A stretch of DNA of 64,000 bases. It comes from Discostella pseudostelligera. Lineage: Eukaryota > Bacillariophyta > Thalassiosirophyceae > Thalassiosirales > Thalassiosiraceae. Shown piece by piece: positions 33,534-42,351 of the stretch. The notes under the pieces are model-generated. The model saw only the letters and a list, made by a program, of their open reading frames with translations. It did not search any database and was not told the DNA's origin. Within the stretch, counting starts at the first letter, position 1, and every line of letters starts with the position of its first letter. Location of the stretch: the NCBI GenBank assembly GCA_036940085.1, contig JALLBK010000044.1, positions 1 through 64,000 of the forward strand, given 5' to 3'. Position numbers and translations under genes: made by a program.

Positions 33534-35204
33534 TTAACCTTGCGCCGTCATCCACGGATGTGCACACACCTGCTCCAAACTCAAACGGTCCGTCGGATCC
33601 AACCAAAACATTCTTTGAAGTAAATCCATAGCATCAGCCGATAATCCTACTTGCCACTCTATTAACATTTGGACCAAGTAACCATTGGTCATGTATTTAA
33701 ATCGAGTGTCGGTCAATTCAGGTCGGTTCCAGGGTGGATATCCCGTCAGCATGAGAAATAGAATCACACCCGCCGCCCACAAGTCTACGGCTGGTCCATC
33801 AAACGGTAATTGGTTACTGCATACTTCCGGGGACATGTAATGCCATTTGCCACATACACCCTGTGGAAGGAGGAGATATCGTTGAAGGTTCTGTTGTTGT
33901 TGATTATGATTCGATGGCGTAGCAAAATGATTCTCCACCGCGGTGGCGTTGACGTAGGGAACGCGTAAGCACATTCCCATATCTATAATCAAGACATTTC
34001 CATCCTGAACCAACAGATTCTCGAGACTTAAATCACGATGGCATATCCCCCACCGTTTGAGGAAAGATAGACCCTTCAATAGTTGGCGCATCCAGTATCG
34101 AGCTTCGGGTTCAGAGAATCGATTCTTCTTCTCCAATACATCGAAGAGTTCTCCCCCCGAGCAGTAGGGCATGACGCTGTACAAATTTCGATCGTCGGAG
34201 AGGATGTCCATGGGAATCATTATATGATGTGATTCGGTTGCAAAATGTGGAGTTTGGATTATAGGGGCTGCTTGTGGTACTGACATCGGCGGCCAGTGAC
34301 TATTGTTGTTACCCAAGGCAATGCTGTTACTGTTGCCGATACCGTATGCACTCATACCACCACCGTTGATAGACATTGGTGCATTCAAGTGCTGCGACGG
34401 TTGCAAGGTTGACAAATTCATTCCAGTCATTTGTGAATTCAATTGCATCGTCGCATTCAGTAGTTGTCGTTTTTGCTCCTCCTCCTCTGATATCCTTCTT
34501 CCCAAATATTGCATCGCCGCCACTTCCTTAATCGGATCTTCGGCCAGTTTATTCCGTAATGTACGAATATGTTCCCAACTCATCTCCTTAATTGCCACGC
34601 ATTCATGTGTCTCTTTCCATTCGATCATGACCCATTCCGAGGTGTTCGGTAATTTCACTGGTATGGGTGGATTTAATTTGTGTAGAACAATGCCGTACCG
34701 GACACATCCGTAGATGGCAACTCGGAGAGTTCGTTGGAGCCAATAGGCTCGTTCGATTGTTGAGTTGTTGTTGTTGTTGGGAAGCCCATATTGGGTAGTA
34801 GTGGTCGACGTAGGCAGTGGATGCGCCAATGGCAATCTACTTGATACATGGCCATTTAAATGATTTCGTTCCGTGCGCATAACCTGATCGTCACCATCAT
34901 CGTCATCATCGTCATCATCGCTACTACTCGAACCAGACCATTCCGGCGTGACAGTTCGAACTAACACCCCCTTGGCCGTCTTTATCATGTAATGCCGCCC
35001 TTCAACCATGACATGTTGTGCATCCTGTACGCCCACGCCTTGCAACGAAGCTTCAGAATCGCATGGGATCATAACGCGAGTGGTAATGCAAGCGCAGGGA
35101 TGGAAGGTGGCATCGTCAAACGGGACGGGAGGTCTCGCAACTTGCACCCATTGCGAGGTGGGCAACTGACTCGCTGGGAAGTCAGAGTTCGAGTTGAATT
35201 GCAT
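33534..35204 (-). CDS. Serine/threonine protein kinase with DMG instead of DFG
   Basis: A single exon encodes 556 residues. The kinase domain spans about residues 165-550. The likely ATP-lysine is in CVAIKEMSW and the helix-C Glu in DPIKEVAAMQYL. A Gln/Ser/Asn-rich insert of about 85 residues follows. Then come NLYSVMPYCSGGELFDVLEK, the catalytic loop ICHRDLSLENLL (His near residue 388), and IIDMGMCLRVPY near residue 407, where DFG is replaced by DMG. GKWHYMSPEV is the APE-like motif, and DLWAAGVILFLMLTGYPPW and LDPTDRLSLEQVCAHPWM complete the C-lobe. The catalytic Asp residues are retained, so it should be active. The glycine-rich loop is degenerate. It may be cytosolic; substrates are unknown. 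Confidence 0.88.
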   Translation of the reverse strand: MQFNSNSDFPASQLPTSQWVQVARPPVPFDDATFHPCACITTRVMIPCDSEASLQGVGVQDAQHVMVEGRHYMIKTAKGVLVRTVTPEWSGSSSSDDDDDDDDGDDQVMRTERNHLNGHVSSRLPLAHPLPTSTTTTQYGLPNNNNNSTIERAYWLQRTLRVAIYGCVRYGIVLHKLNPPIPVKLPNTSEWVMIEWKETHECVAIKEMSWEHIRTLRNKLAEDPIKEVAAMQYLGRRISEEEEQKRQLLNATMQLNSQMTGMNLSTLQPSQHLNAPMSINGGGMSAYGIGNSNSIALGNNNSHWPPMSVPQAAPIIQTPHFATESHHIMIPMDILSDDRNLYSVMPYCSGGELFDVLEKKNRFSEPEARYWMRQLLKGLSFLKRWGICHRDLSLENLLVQDGNVLIIDMGMCLRVPYVNATAVENHFATPSNHNQQQQNLQRYLLLPQGVCGKWHYMSPEVCSNQLPFDGPAVDLWAAGVILFLMLTGYPPWNRPELTDTRFKYMTNGYLVQMLIEWQVGLSADAMDLLQRMFWLDPTDRLSLEQVCAHPWMTAQG

Positions 35205-35670
35205 AGCTCACTTTCTTGAATTGGGGGAGGACTGTGCGCAACCCGAAAGCTACTAGGTACTCTATGGCCACCGAACAGTTTTAGGTTATCGAATAGGGAT
35301 GGTCAACGGTCTGAAATGGTGAGAAGTGGGGGCGGTCGCAGCGATATGGTGGACGTAGTGTTAGGGCGTGTTATGTGAATGTAGGTGCATGTGGTGTACA
35401 TGACACGAAATTTGAGCTCTAATGGCGATACTGGCTACAGAGATGAACTAGGAAAGATCGCTGAAATTGTTTGACTTTGGTGTCTTGACCTGGCGGACTC
35501 TGTTGTGTGGAGTTCGCGACAGGCTCATGTTTTGTGTGGTGCTTCCCCAAAATCATCATAGCTTGGCCGATGGCCGATGGCCGATGGCCGATGATCCGTC
35601 TAGATACACCGACAGATAAGTAATACCTATCAACAGTTCTAACGGGAATTAGGCGGTCACAAACGATAGT
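35205..35670. other. Divergent promoter region with a four-copy 7-base tandem repeat
   Basis: TGGCCGA is repeated four times without gaps at 35564-35591, about 80-105 bases before the ATG of the plus-strand gene. No other motif or gene is supported in the 466 bases. Confidence 0.45.
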
Positions 35671-36382
35671 ATGGCGACCCCTCTTGACTTGGAGCAATCG
35701 GCGCCATTGCGCAAAAGACTAGCCACACCCAACAATAATCATGGTGACACAGCAGGCAGCGGTCAACGGACGTCGTCATTGCCCCCGCCGCCGATGCAGC
35801 TTCCAGCCAGGCATCCATTGCAGATCATGAAACGATCTTCCATTATTGGGGGATCATTGTATGCTTTTTATGGTGAGTCGAAATGATATGATGTGCCGAT
35901 CACGATGCTGTGTCATTGTTAGATATACCTTACATATTTCCTCCGATCATTCATTGAAACTTAATTGCAAAACAAATCATCATCATCATCATTGATGACC
36001 ATCAATAGATTTCAATGTATATCACATCCTAATGCACCATCCCAAAATCAATCATGAATGGTTCAAAATCGGATTAGCATCGAGTGTTGCCATCTTAGGT
36101 CTCAAGGGATACGTCGAGCTCTACCAAGGAAAGAAACAAAATAAAGCAGTCGAATACGAACATTTCAAATCGGCAACCCATTGGACGATCTTCTTCATAC
36201 TGGTATCATGGATATCCTTCCACATGGCATTATCGCCCGTGTACGGATTGGTAAAGACTTGGTTGATTATGATTGGGTTTGGGTATGGAGTATTGATACA
36301 ATCGGCATTGATGATACCCGTTTGGGGGCAGAATATATTAGCGTTTGTTTTGATGACGTTCTTCTTGCAGATGTACCAATAA
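35671..36382 (+). CDS. Small multi-pass membrane protein of unknown function; join(35671..35872,36009..36382)
   Basis: Two exons join in phase 1 (GTGAGT donor, CAATAG acceptor) into LYAFYGDFNVYHILMHHPKI, giving 191 residues. The first 50 residues are polar and Pro-rich. Four hydrophobic segments follow: around KIGLASSVAILGLKGYVEL, WTIFFILVSWISFHMAL, WLIMIGFGYGVLIQSALMI and ILAFVLMTFFLQMYQ at the very C terminus. I cannot name the family. The Lys/Gln-rich loop after the first segment (YQGKKQNKAVEYEHFK) suggests the positive side faces the cytosol or matrix. It shares a divergent promoter with the DMG kinase. Confidence 0.75.
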
Positions 36383-36777
36383 TAAAGAAGCATTGTTTGA
36401 GCTGTGATGTGGCTTTCGTAGTGTACGTAGGCTGCATGCACTCGTTCCTTTCCGTCATCAGCACCAGCAGCAATGTTGTAAGCCGAGTGCGGAAAGTTAA
36501 TATCAATGTTAAAAGATACAGCGCAGTACGCCCATCTACATCGGCTTTGCATCTTCAGTAGGGCAACGTCTCCCATTATTTAGGTAGAATGCATTGTAAT
36601 CATCGATGTGGAATTCTGCAAACAAATTCCACGTCGACAATATTGTTTTGGCGGGAACTCGCCATGGTTTGGGCGAATCTTTTGGCGGCACCAGCCGCCA
36701 TGGACATTTTGTTGCCGCCGCCGCAGCAATAGTAGGTAGCAACATCGAATCCCCCCGAGGCTCCCAGGCAGCATTTC
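36383..36777. promoter_or_regulatory. Intergenic region with one full E2F-like site
   Basis: GTTTTGGCGGGAAC occurs at 36645-36658 (core 36650-36657), 120 bases before the next ATG. A related TTTTGGCGGC lies at about 36680-36689. No gene is seen in the 395 bases. Confidence 0.4.
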
Positions 36778-37365
36778 ATGATGGGCGAGGATGACTCCGA
36801 ACCGAAGGTAATGTCTATTGCCGAGCGGATAGCAGCATTGAATAACAAATGCGATAGGGCAGCACCGCTACTGCCACCACAACCGTCGTCGTCGGCAACG
36901 TCGACGAAGCCCAAAGCAAAGGCTGATGCACTTGCAAGCCGCATTGCGGCATTGCAACAGAATGCCAATAGCTCCACCTCAACATCGCATATCGACATAC
37001 CAGAGAAACCTAAAGTTGGCAAACTGAAACCACAGGACGGGGCACCCATGATAACCTTTGGCTCCGGCCCGCCGCCATCATTGTTGAAGAAACAAAAAGA
37101 ACGGGAGGAGCGGATGGAGAAATTGCAGATGGAGGCAAAATCTATGGATGCCGAGTTAGGAGGAGGAGACGCAACGACATCAGCAGCATCAAAACCGAAA
37201 GTTGGAAAACTGAACATGCCCGCGGGAGCGGTGCCCATTATGGCATTTGGGGCTGGTCCACCTCCACCGTTATTGCTGAAGAAGCAAAGAGAGAGGGAAG
37301 AGCTTATGGAGAAATTGAGGGAAGAAGCTCGATTGGCAGAAGAGGGTGAATCGAGTGCTACCTAA
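36778..37365 (+). CDS. Small protein with two tandemly duplicated motif pairs, unknown function
   Basis: A single exon encodes 195 residues. Two short motifs each occur twice. IAERIAALNNK (residues 15-25) recurs as LASRIAALQQN (about residues 52-62). A longer unit KPKVGKL-x-(P/M)-x-x-GA-P(M/I)(I/M)-x-FG(S/A)GPPP-x-LL-x-KKQ-x-REE-MEKL starts at about residue 78 and again at about residue 140. The second helix of each unit is strongly Lys/Glu-rich and probably coiled coil. The Pro-rich GPPP turn followed by a helix looks like a short peptide-binding or cytoskeleton-binding motif, but I cannot match it to a named family. No signal peptide is present. Two ATGs in a row start the frame; the first is used. 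Confidence 0.75.
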   Translation: MMGEDDSEPKVMSIAERIAALNNKCDRAAPLLPPQPSSSATSTKPKAKADALASRIAALQQNANSSTSTSHIDIPEKPKVGKLKPQDGAPMITFGSGPPPSLLKKQKEREERMEKLQMEAKSMDAELGGGDATTSAASKPKVGKLNMPAGAVPIMAFGAGPPPPLLLKKQREREELMEKLREEARLAEEGESSAT

Positions 37366-37925
37366 TGTGAGGCGAAAGTATCTGCAACTTCTTGTATATC
37401 ATACGGCGCTGCTTTTGATACGGTGTATTGCAATCGCTGAGGAGGAGATTGAGCAATAGCACAAACCGTCGGCGCGGAATTCATCAGCTTCATGATCAAT
37501 TGATATAATGAACAGTTCATAATAACACATCCTTTTGTTCATGAGTACATTATTTTGAGCAGGTAGTAATAATTGTTTCTGACAACAAAATGTAAGCTCT
37601 GCCATCACATTCAAAGAGTTGATTGTCGAATTAGGAATCGCGGCGTCGATAATGATCTGCATTTCTGGAAACAAGAATCACACGACAGCAAATAACAACG
37701 ATGACAATAAACTATTCTCATCAGACCACTGGAGTAGACACAGTCATGGCGGCATCCATAAAACTGCTACATTATGTTACCATTTATTAAGGGTGACCGC
37801 CCCACTTCCCTCGACACAGTAAAGTGCAAATGAGGAAAGCTTAACGGGGTCGGAACATTTTCGAATCTTTAATCGGATACAGAATTACTATATTCTATCT
37901 CCGAAAATTATTCTCTCGACCGCTC
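37366..37925. other. Convergent 3' intergenic region
   Basis: These 560 bases separate the repeat protein from RPL7. Short open frames on both strands lack start context and any recognisable content. I see nothing else. Confidence 0.4.
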
Positions 37926-38651
37926 TTAGATCATGCGCTTGACAAGCTTATTGATCTCCTCTCCTCGGTTTCCAGCCTCTCCACCCTCAAGGAAGTGCAC
38001 GAGCTTCGTCTTCGTGGAGAATCCGCCACGGGGACTGGTAAGCTTAAAGGGCCACAAGAAGTTATTGGCCTCCTTGAAGTGTGGTCCAACTGTGTAAATC
38101 TCGTGAATGAGATCAGCACAGCAGTTCACTCCGACAGCTCCCACCCCCTCTTGAATAACGGAGTTGTCGGCAATGGGAATGCGTTGCTTGTTCAGCTTGC
38201 CAAATCCACGCTTGTAGATGAGCTTCTCGACGGTAGATCGGGTAGGGTAGCCGTAGGTGACGTAGGGCTCGATGAGACGAAGCATACGAATAGTCGATTC
38301 ATTGAGCTTGACAAATGTCGCGTTGTGGATCTGACGAAGACGGAAGAGCTGCATGATCTTCTTCGCCTTGGGAGAAACACCAATGGTACCTCGAATACGA
38401 ATGATCAATGCAAGCTTGGGCATGGCGGGGACGTAGAATCCACCGTCAGCCTTGGCTTGACGACGGTTGGCAATGGCAGCCTCGTCGGCGGCCTTGTACT
38501 CGGCGGCGTACTTTTCGGCGGCGGCGATGGCATCCTTCTTGTCTTGACGCTTCTTTTGCTTGGCCTCGTAGGAGGCCTGCTTGGCCTGTTCGGCGATTTT
38601 GGCCTGGGTGGCCTGCTTCTTGAGGACGGATTCGGGAACCGTGGGCGCCAT
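37926..38651 (-). CDS. RPL7: Cytosolic 60S ribosomal protein L7 (uL30)
   Basis: A single exon encodes 241 residues, the usual eukaryotic length. The N-terminal 75 residues are Lys/Ala-rich (AKQASYEAKQKKRQDKKD), then the uL30 core begins: PKLALIIRIRGTIGVSPKAK, KKIMQLFRLRQIHNATFVKL, then RMLRLIEPYVTYGYPTRSTV, KLIYKRGFGKLNKQRIPIAD, DLIHEIYTVGPHFKEANNFL and WPFKLTSPRGGFSTKTKLVH. It is part of the large ribosomal subunit. Lack of introns and compact codon-biased sequence fit a highly expressed gene. Upstream (38838-38914) are three GGCGGGAG elements. Confidence 0.96.
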   Translation of the reverse strand: MAPTVPESVLKKQATQAKIAEQAKQASYEAKQKKRQDKKDAIAAAEKYAAEYKAADEAAIANRRQAKADGGFYVPAMPKLALIIRIRGTIGVSPKAKKIMQLFRLRQIHNATFVKLNESTIRMLRLIEPYVTYGYPTRSTVEKLIYKRGFGKLNKQRIPIADNSVIQEGVGAVGVNCCADLIHEIYTVGPHFKEANNFLWPFKLTSPRGGFSTKTKLVHFLEGGEAGNRGEEINKLVKRMI

Positions 38652-38837
38652 GGTTAATGGTGATATGGTAGGGTGAGGTAGGGAGGATTGATGGTGTTAC
38701 TATGAGCGTCCGTCGGCGGAAGTGTGGTTATATTATTATGGGCGTGAAGATGATGATGGTCGAAGTCTGCGGCGCCCGCATACGTGCATCGTTCTATGAA
38801 TTCCTACACAGATAACTTACCGGTTACTTGAGCTTTT

Positions 38838-38914
38838 GGCGGGAGACTTTACACCTGGCATTGATTGGCGGGAGATTGAATGACTCGACTCAAGTGGCAT
38901 AAATTTGGCGGGAG
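38838..38914 (+). promoter_or_regulatory. Three TTGGCGGGAG elements upstream of RPL7
   Basis: GGCGGGAG occurs at 38838-38845, 38867-38874 and 38907-38914, preceded by TTTT, ATT and ATTT. The cluster lies 187-263 bases before the RPL7 start, antisense to it, within the 438-base gap between RPL7 and the SerRS stop. No gene is seen in that gap. Confidence 0.45.
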
Positions 38915-39089
38915 GATGAGTCGATTCGTCAACTTACACGTGGCACAGATTTTGCAGGAGACGACAACCTGCCGAGATGATAGAGTCGAGGGTATGGTAT
39001 CGTAGACAGTCGATAAAGAGACTCCATGATTTGATAATGATGGTTGCATAGTCTGACAGATAAACATTCGATAACTTCCATTTAGAAAT

Positions 39090-40835
39090 CTACTGCTTCT
39101 TCTTCAAGATCTCGAGACCACCCATGTATGGCCTCAAGACCTCTGGAACAACGACATCACCAGTAGGGGTTTGATAATTCTCCAATACAGCCACAAGTGT
39201 TCTACCCACCGCAAGGCCGCTTCCATTGATCGTATGACAAAATACTGGTTTCGGCTTTTTTGTATTCTTTTTCTTCCCTCCCTTGTTGTCGGCACTCTCC
39301 TCGGCCTTCACCTCAGGACGGTACCTCAATGCCATCCTCCGTGCTTGAAAGTCTCCTGTATTCGAACAAGAACTAATCTCACGATACTCCTGGGTAGATG
39401 GCAACCAGGCTTCCAAATCATAGCAATGTTGCGCACTAAACCCTACATCTCCCGAACACAATCTCATTTTGCGATAGGGTATTTTCAACTCCTCCAAACA
39501 TTCCTCCGCATGTCGTGTCAGCTTGTGATGCTCATCGTCCGATGTTTCCGGTGTTGTGATTTTCACCAACTCCACCTTATAGAATTGATGAGTTCGAATA
39601 AGCCCACGTGTATCACGACCGTAACTTCCCGCCTCGGCACGAAAGCATGGCGTTAATGCACAATAACTAATTGGCAAATCCGACTCCTCCAATATTTGGT
39701 TCGAATGCATGTTCGTTAACGGAACCTCCGCCGTGGGGATTAGGAAGGCATCCTCTCCATTGCACGTGTGTGACTCACGTACAATCTTAAACAAGTCTTC
39801 TTCGAACTTGGGCAGCTGTGACGTCCCCTCTAATGCCGAACGTGAAACAACCAGTGGAGGAGAGACTTCGGTGTATCCCTTCTCGGATGCACGATCGAGG
39901 AAGAAAGAGGAGATAGCACGTTCCAAACGCGCTACTGATCCAGTTAGGCTGACGAAACGTGCCCCCGACATGCTCACGGCGGCCTCGGAATTCCACCCAG
40001 CCAAATTTGTAGCGATATCATCGTGCCACAATGGTTCAAAATCCTCAGTCCATCCCAACTGCTTGGGCAATGCATTCACGTCACCCCATTCACTCACACA
40101 TTGGTTTGCAGAATCGTTATCACCATCGGGTACAATATCATCTAACAAGTTCGGAAGTGATGCCAATAATGCATTCATATTGGATTCAATCTCATTTAAT
40201 GTTGTCTCGATGGCACTGGCCTCGTCACCGGCTTGGGATGCCTGTTCCTTCAGACTAATAATCTCATTGCTCTCGCTCTCACCCTTGTTTTCTCTCATTA
40301 ATTTTCCAACTTGCCCTGACAATTCATTCCGTTTTTGCAATGCATCATCACGTTTTTGGATTAATACAACTCGTTCCGAATTAAGAGTGGCGATGGATTT
40401 GGCAGCGTTCAATGTATCCTCGGATGCACGACGTGCCGATAGATGAGAGAGAACAATGTCGAGATTGTCAGATAGAGAGCGTGCATCGAGGCTTGAGGAT
40501 AGGGAGGCACGGGAGAGACGATTGTTAATGAGTGTTGGCGACGACGTTGCTGGTGCATTTGAGTCAGTGCTGGTGGTGGAGGAATAACGTCGTGATGGAC
40601 GAATGATTGGACTAGTGGTAGATGGTATCATCCTGGAGTAGGACGAGACAAATTTCGTCGTCGCTTTCATGGCCTCGGCCGGCGCTAATGATAATGGTGA
40701 GAGGCGGGCTCGGGATGAAGATGATGATATGACGGCCCTCCTGGACAAAGGCCGCATGTGCTGGAATGCCCGCGTAGTCGTCATGATGGCGAAGGTGGCC
40801 ATCAGCGTAGCGAGATTGAGCCGCTTGAGCGACAT
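39090..40835 (-). CDS. Organellar-type seryl-tRNA synthetase
   Basis: The single exon encodes 581 residues. The enzyme charges tRNA-Ser. The long N-terminal coiled-coil arm (about residues 110-230; QKRDDALQKRNELSGQVGKL) and the class II core are of bacterial/organellar type: GARFVSLTGSVARLERAI, SPPLVVSRSALEGTSQLPKF, LIPTAEVPLTNMHSN, the motif 2 loop CFRAEAGSYGRDTRGLIR, and the motif 3 region NGSGLAVGRTLVAVLENYQ. The leader begins [12 protein letters not shown] and has the plastid-type TRAFQ cleavage motif. Met12 and Met18 could serve as alternative starts for mitochondrial targeting, a scheme known in diatoms for dual-targeted synthetases. Its first 77 coding bases and 68 bases of leader are identical to those of the prolyl-tRNA synthetase gene. 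Confidence 0.93.
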   Translation of the reverse strand: MSLKRLNLATLMATFAIMTTTRAFQHMRPLSRRAVISSSSSRARLSPLSLAPAEAMKATTKFVSSYSRMIPSTTSPIIRPSRRYSSTTSTDSNAPATSSPTLINNRLSRASLSSSLDARSLSDNLDIVLSHLSARRASEDTLNAAKSIATLNSERVVLIQKRDDALQKRNELSGQVGKLMRENKGESESNEIISLKEQASQAGDEASAIETTLNEIESNMNALLASLPNLLDDIVPDGDNDSANQCVSEWGDVNALPKQLGWTEDFEPLWHDDIATNLAGWNSEAAVSMSGARFVSLTGSVARLERAISSFFLDRASEKGYTEVSPPLVVSRSALEGTSQLPKFEEDLFKIVRESHTCNGEDAFLIPTAEVPLTNMHSNQILEESDLPISYCALTPCFRAEAGSYGRDTRGLIRTHQFYKVELVKITTPETSDDEHHKLTRHAEECLEELKIPYRKMRLCSGDVGFSAQHCYDLEAWLPSTQEYREISSCSNTGDFQARRMALRYRPEVKAEESADNKGGKKKNTKKPKPVFCHTINGSGLAVGRTLVAVLENYQTPTGDVVVPEVLRPYMGGLEILKKKQ

Positions 40836-40903
40836 GTGGATAGCGACGAGCTACTCTAGAGCTAGATAGAGGTAGAAGGGACCGCCTTCTAGGATAGTAG
40901 CGG
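40759..40903 (-). repeat. 145-base block shared with the ProRS gene (copy 1: SerRS leader and presequence)
   Basis: By eye this block is identical, base for base, to 51413-51557. It covers the first 77 coding bases of SerRS (40759-40835) and 68 bases upstream. Weaker similarity continues about 24 bases into the coding region (to about 40735) and then stops. The upstream remainder of the gap (40904-41305) holds nothing I can name. Confidence 0.93.
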
Positions 40904-41305
40904 TATGGTAGATGTTAGCGTGTAGCGTCGGCGGACGGCGGCGGAATGAAGTGAGATAGGGTATCTATCGTTTTCGTCGTCGTCGTCATCATCGTTGTCG
41001 ATGGGTTGGCTTGAGGGTTATCGTATCGTACGATACGAGGCTGACGCACAAAATGTGTTTGGAGAATTCCCACGTAGACAAGATACCATAAATTTTAAAA
41101 TCGCCAAAGAGCGCGAGATAGAGCCCCGCCAGACATCAAAACCGTCCACCTCCGTCTCCTCACCATCTCCATCCACCTTCCACCCACTGACTTCTACTAC
41201 TACTAGATACTACTACTTGTCACATCTCACTTCGCCTCCTTGCCTGCTGACACCAACATCGTCTCCTCGACGCCGACGAGGGGCACCAAATCGATCAATA
41301 CCAGA

Positions 41306-42123
41306 ATGGCAAACCGGGCATTCCATATCGCTACCAAAGGCTCCTTCAACTACTACGGCGTTCGTCGATGCAGTAGTCATGTTCCTTCCGCTGTTGGGTG
41401 GTGCGAACATCATCATCACTCCAAGATCAATAATTCTCATCCAGCACGCCCTATTACTCCCGCAACACCAATCATATCCCACTTGAATTATTGTCATCAA
41501 TCTCAATCATTACGAGAAATATGTCGTAATACCGCTTTGGTGCATAGAAGATTGTTCAGTGGTACGACATCAGACAAGAGTGGCAATGTTGATGCAGCTG
41601 CTAGTAGAAGTGGCAATATCGATCGAAGCAAGTTTACCCACGAGGTGAAAATCGTAATGCCCAACCTTGATGATAATGTCAAAGGTGAGTATGTGTGCGC
41701 TCGATGATGTGCTTTTACTTCGTCACGTTGATGCAACCTTCGACAATGATCACAGTGTCTTAAATGAATTTTTCTTTCATATGGGTAACCGTCAATCACT
41801 ATTCAAAGGTGTGATCGAAAAGTGGTACAAGAAAGAAGGAGATATAATTAAGAAAGATGAAGTCATTTGTGATATTCGGACCGAGGTAAGAATAATGCTC
41901 AAATCATATTGCATCGAATCAAATTGCACCATGTGGGAAATGATTAATCTCCCTTTAGCTATTCACCTTTGGGATGTTAACAGATGATGACTTTGATTCC
42001 ATCATGGGAGTGATACATGTTCCAGAGGGTTCGGATCCAGTGGAGCATGGGACAATTATTTGCACGACATTTAATGAGGGACGGGATGGAGAGGACGAGA
42101 CGAAAGATCATGATGACGCGTGA
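41306..42123 (+). CDS. Mitochondrial lipoyl-domain-like protein lacking the lipoyl lysine; join(41306..41684,41809..41885,41959..42123)
   Basis: Three exons (phases 1 and 0; GTGAGT and GTAAGA donors) give 206 residues. The first 40 residues are basic and lack acidic residues (ANRAFHIATKGSFNYYGVRR), fitting a mitochondrial presequence. Residues 118-195 are a stand-alone biotinyl/lipoyl domain: VKIVMPNLDDNVKGVIEKWY, KKEGDIIKKDEVICDIRTEL, FTFGMLTDDDFDSIMGVIHV, PEGSDPVEHGTIICTTFN. In pyruvate dehydrogenase E2 the tip reads ETDKAT; here it reads RTELFT, so the modified lysine is replaced by leucine, right at the second splice junction. No catalytic or E3-binding domain follows. It may be a structural or regulatory relative of E2/E3BP. 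The start chosen is the first ATG. Confidence 0.77.
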
Positions 42124-42351
42124 CGGCTCTCACACATCCATTCAGTGATGAATTAGTTCTGCCAGGGCTTCGATGATAGCAACAACTTGGGCATTTCATA
42201 ACTTCTCATCTTCAAAGATATCTTTCGCCAAATCACATCTAATCTTAGTGCTGGACTTATGTCTAGCCGTTCTCGTCAACTGATTTGAATATCTAGAGCT
42301 GGTCGCACACACCCGCTTTCCCTTTTGTCAAACTTCAAAACCACAAATCGA

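Noticed and set aside
35564..35591. Four TGGCCGA tandem copies as a possible minisatellite or mobile-element end
   Set aside because: Only four 7-base copies with no flanking target duplication or terminal repeat; recorded as a simple repeat only.
40995..41486. 163-codon plus-strand frame upstream of the lipoyl gene
   Set aside because: It overlaps the lipoyl-protein exon in another frame and is low in conserved-looking content; the presequence-bearing frame is better.
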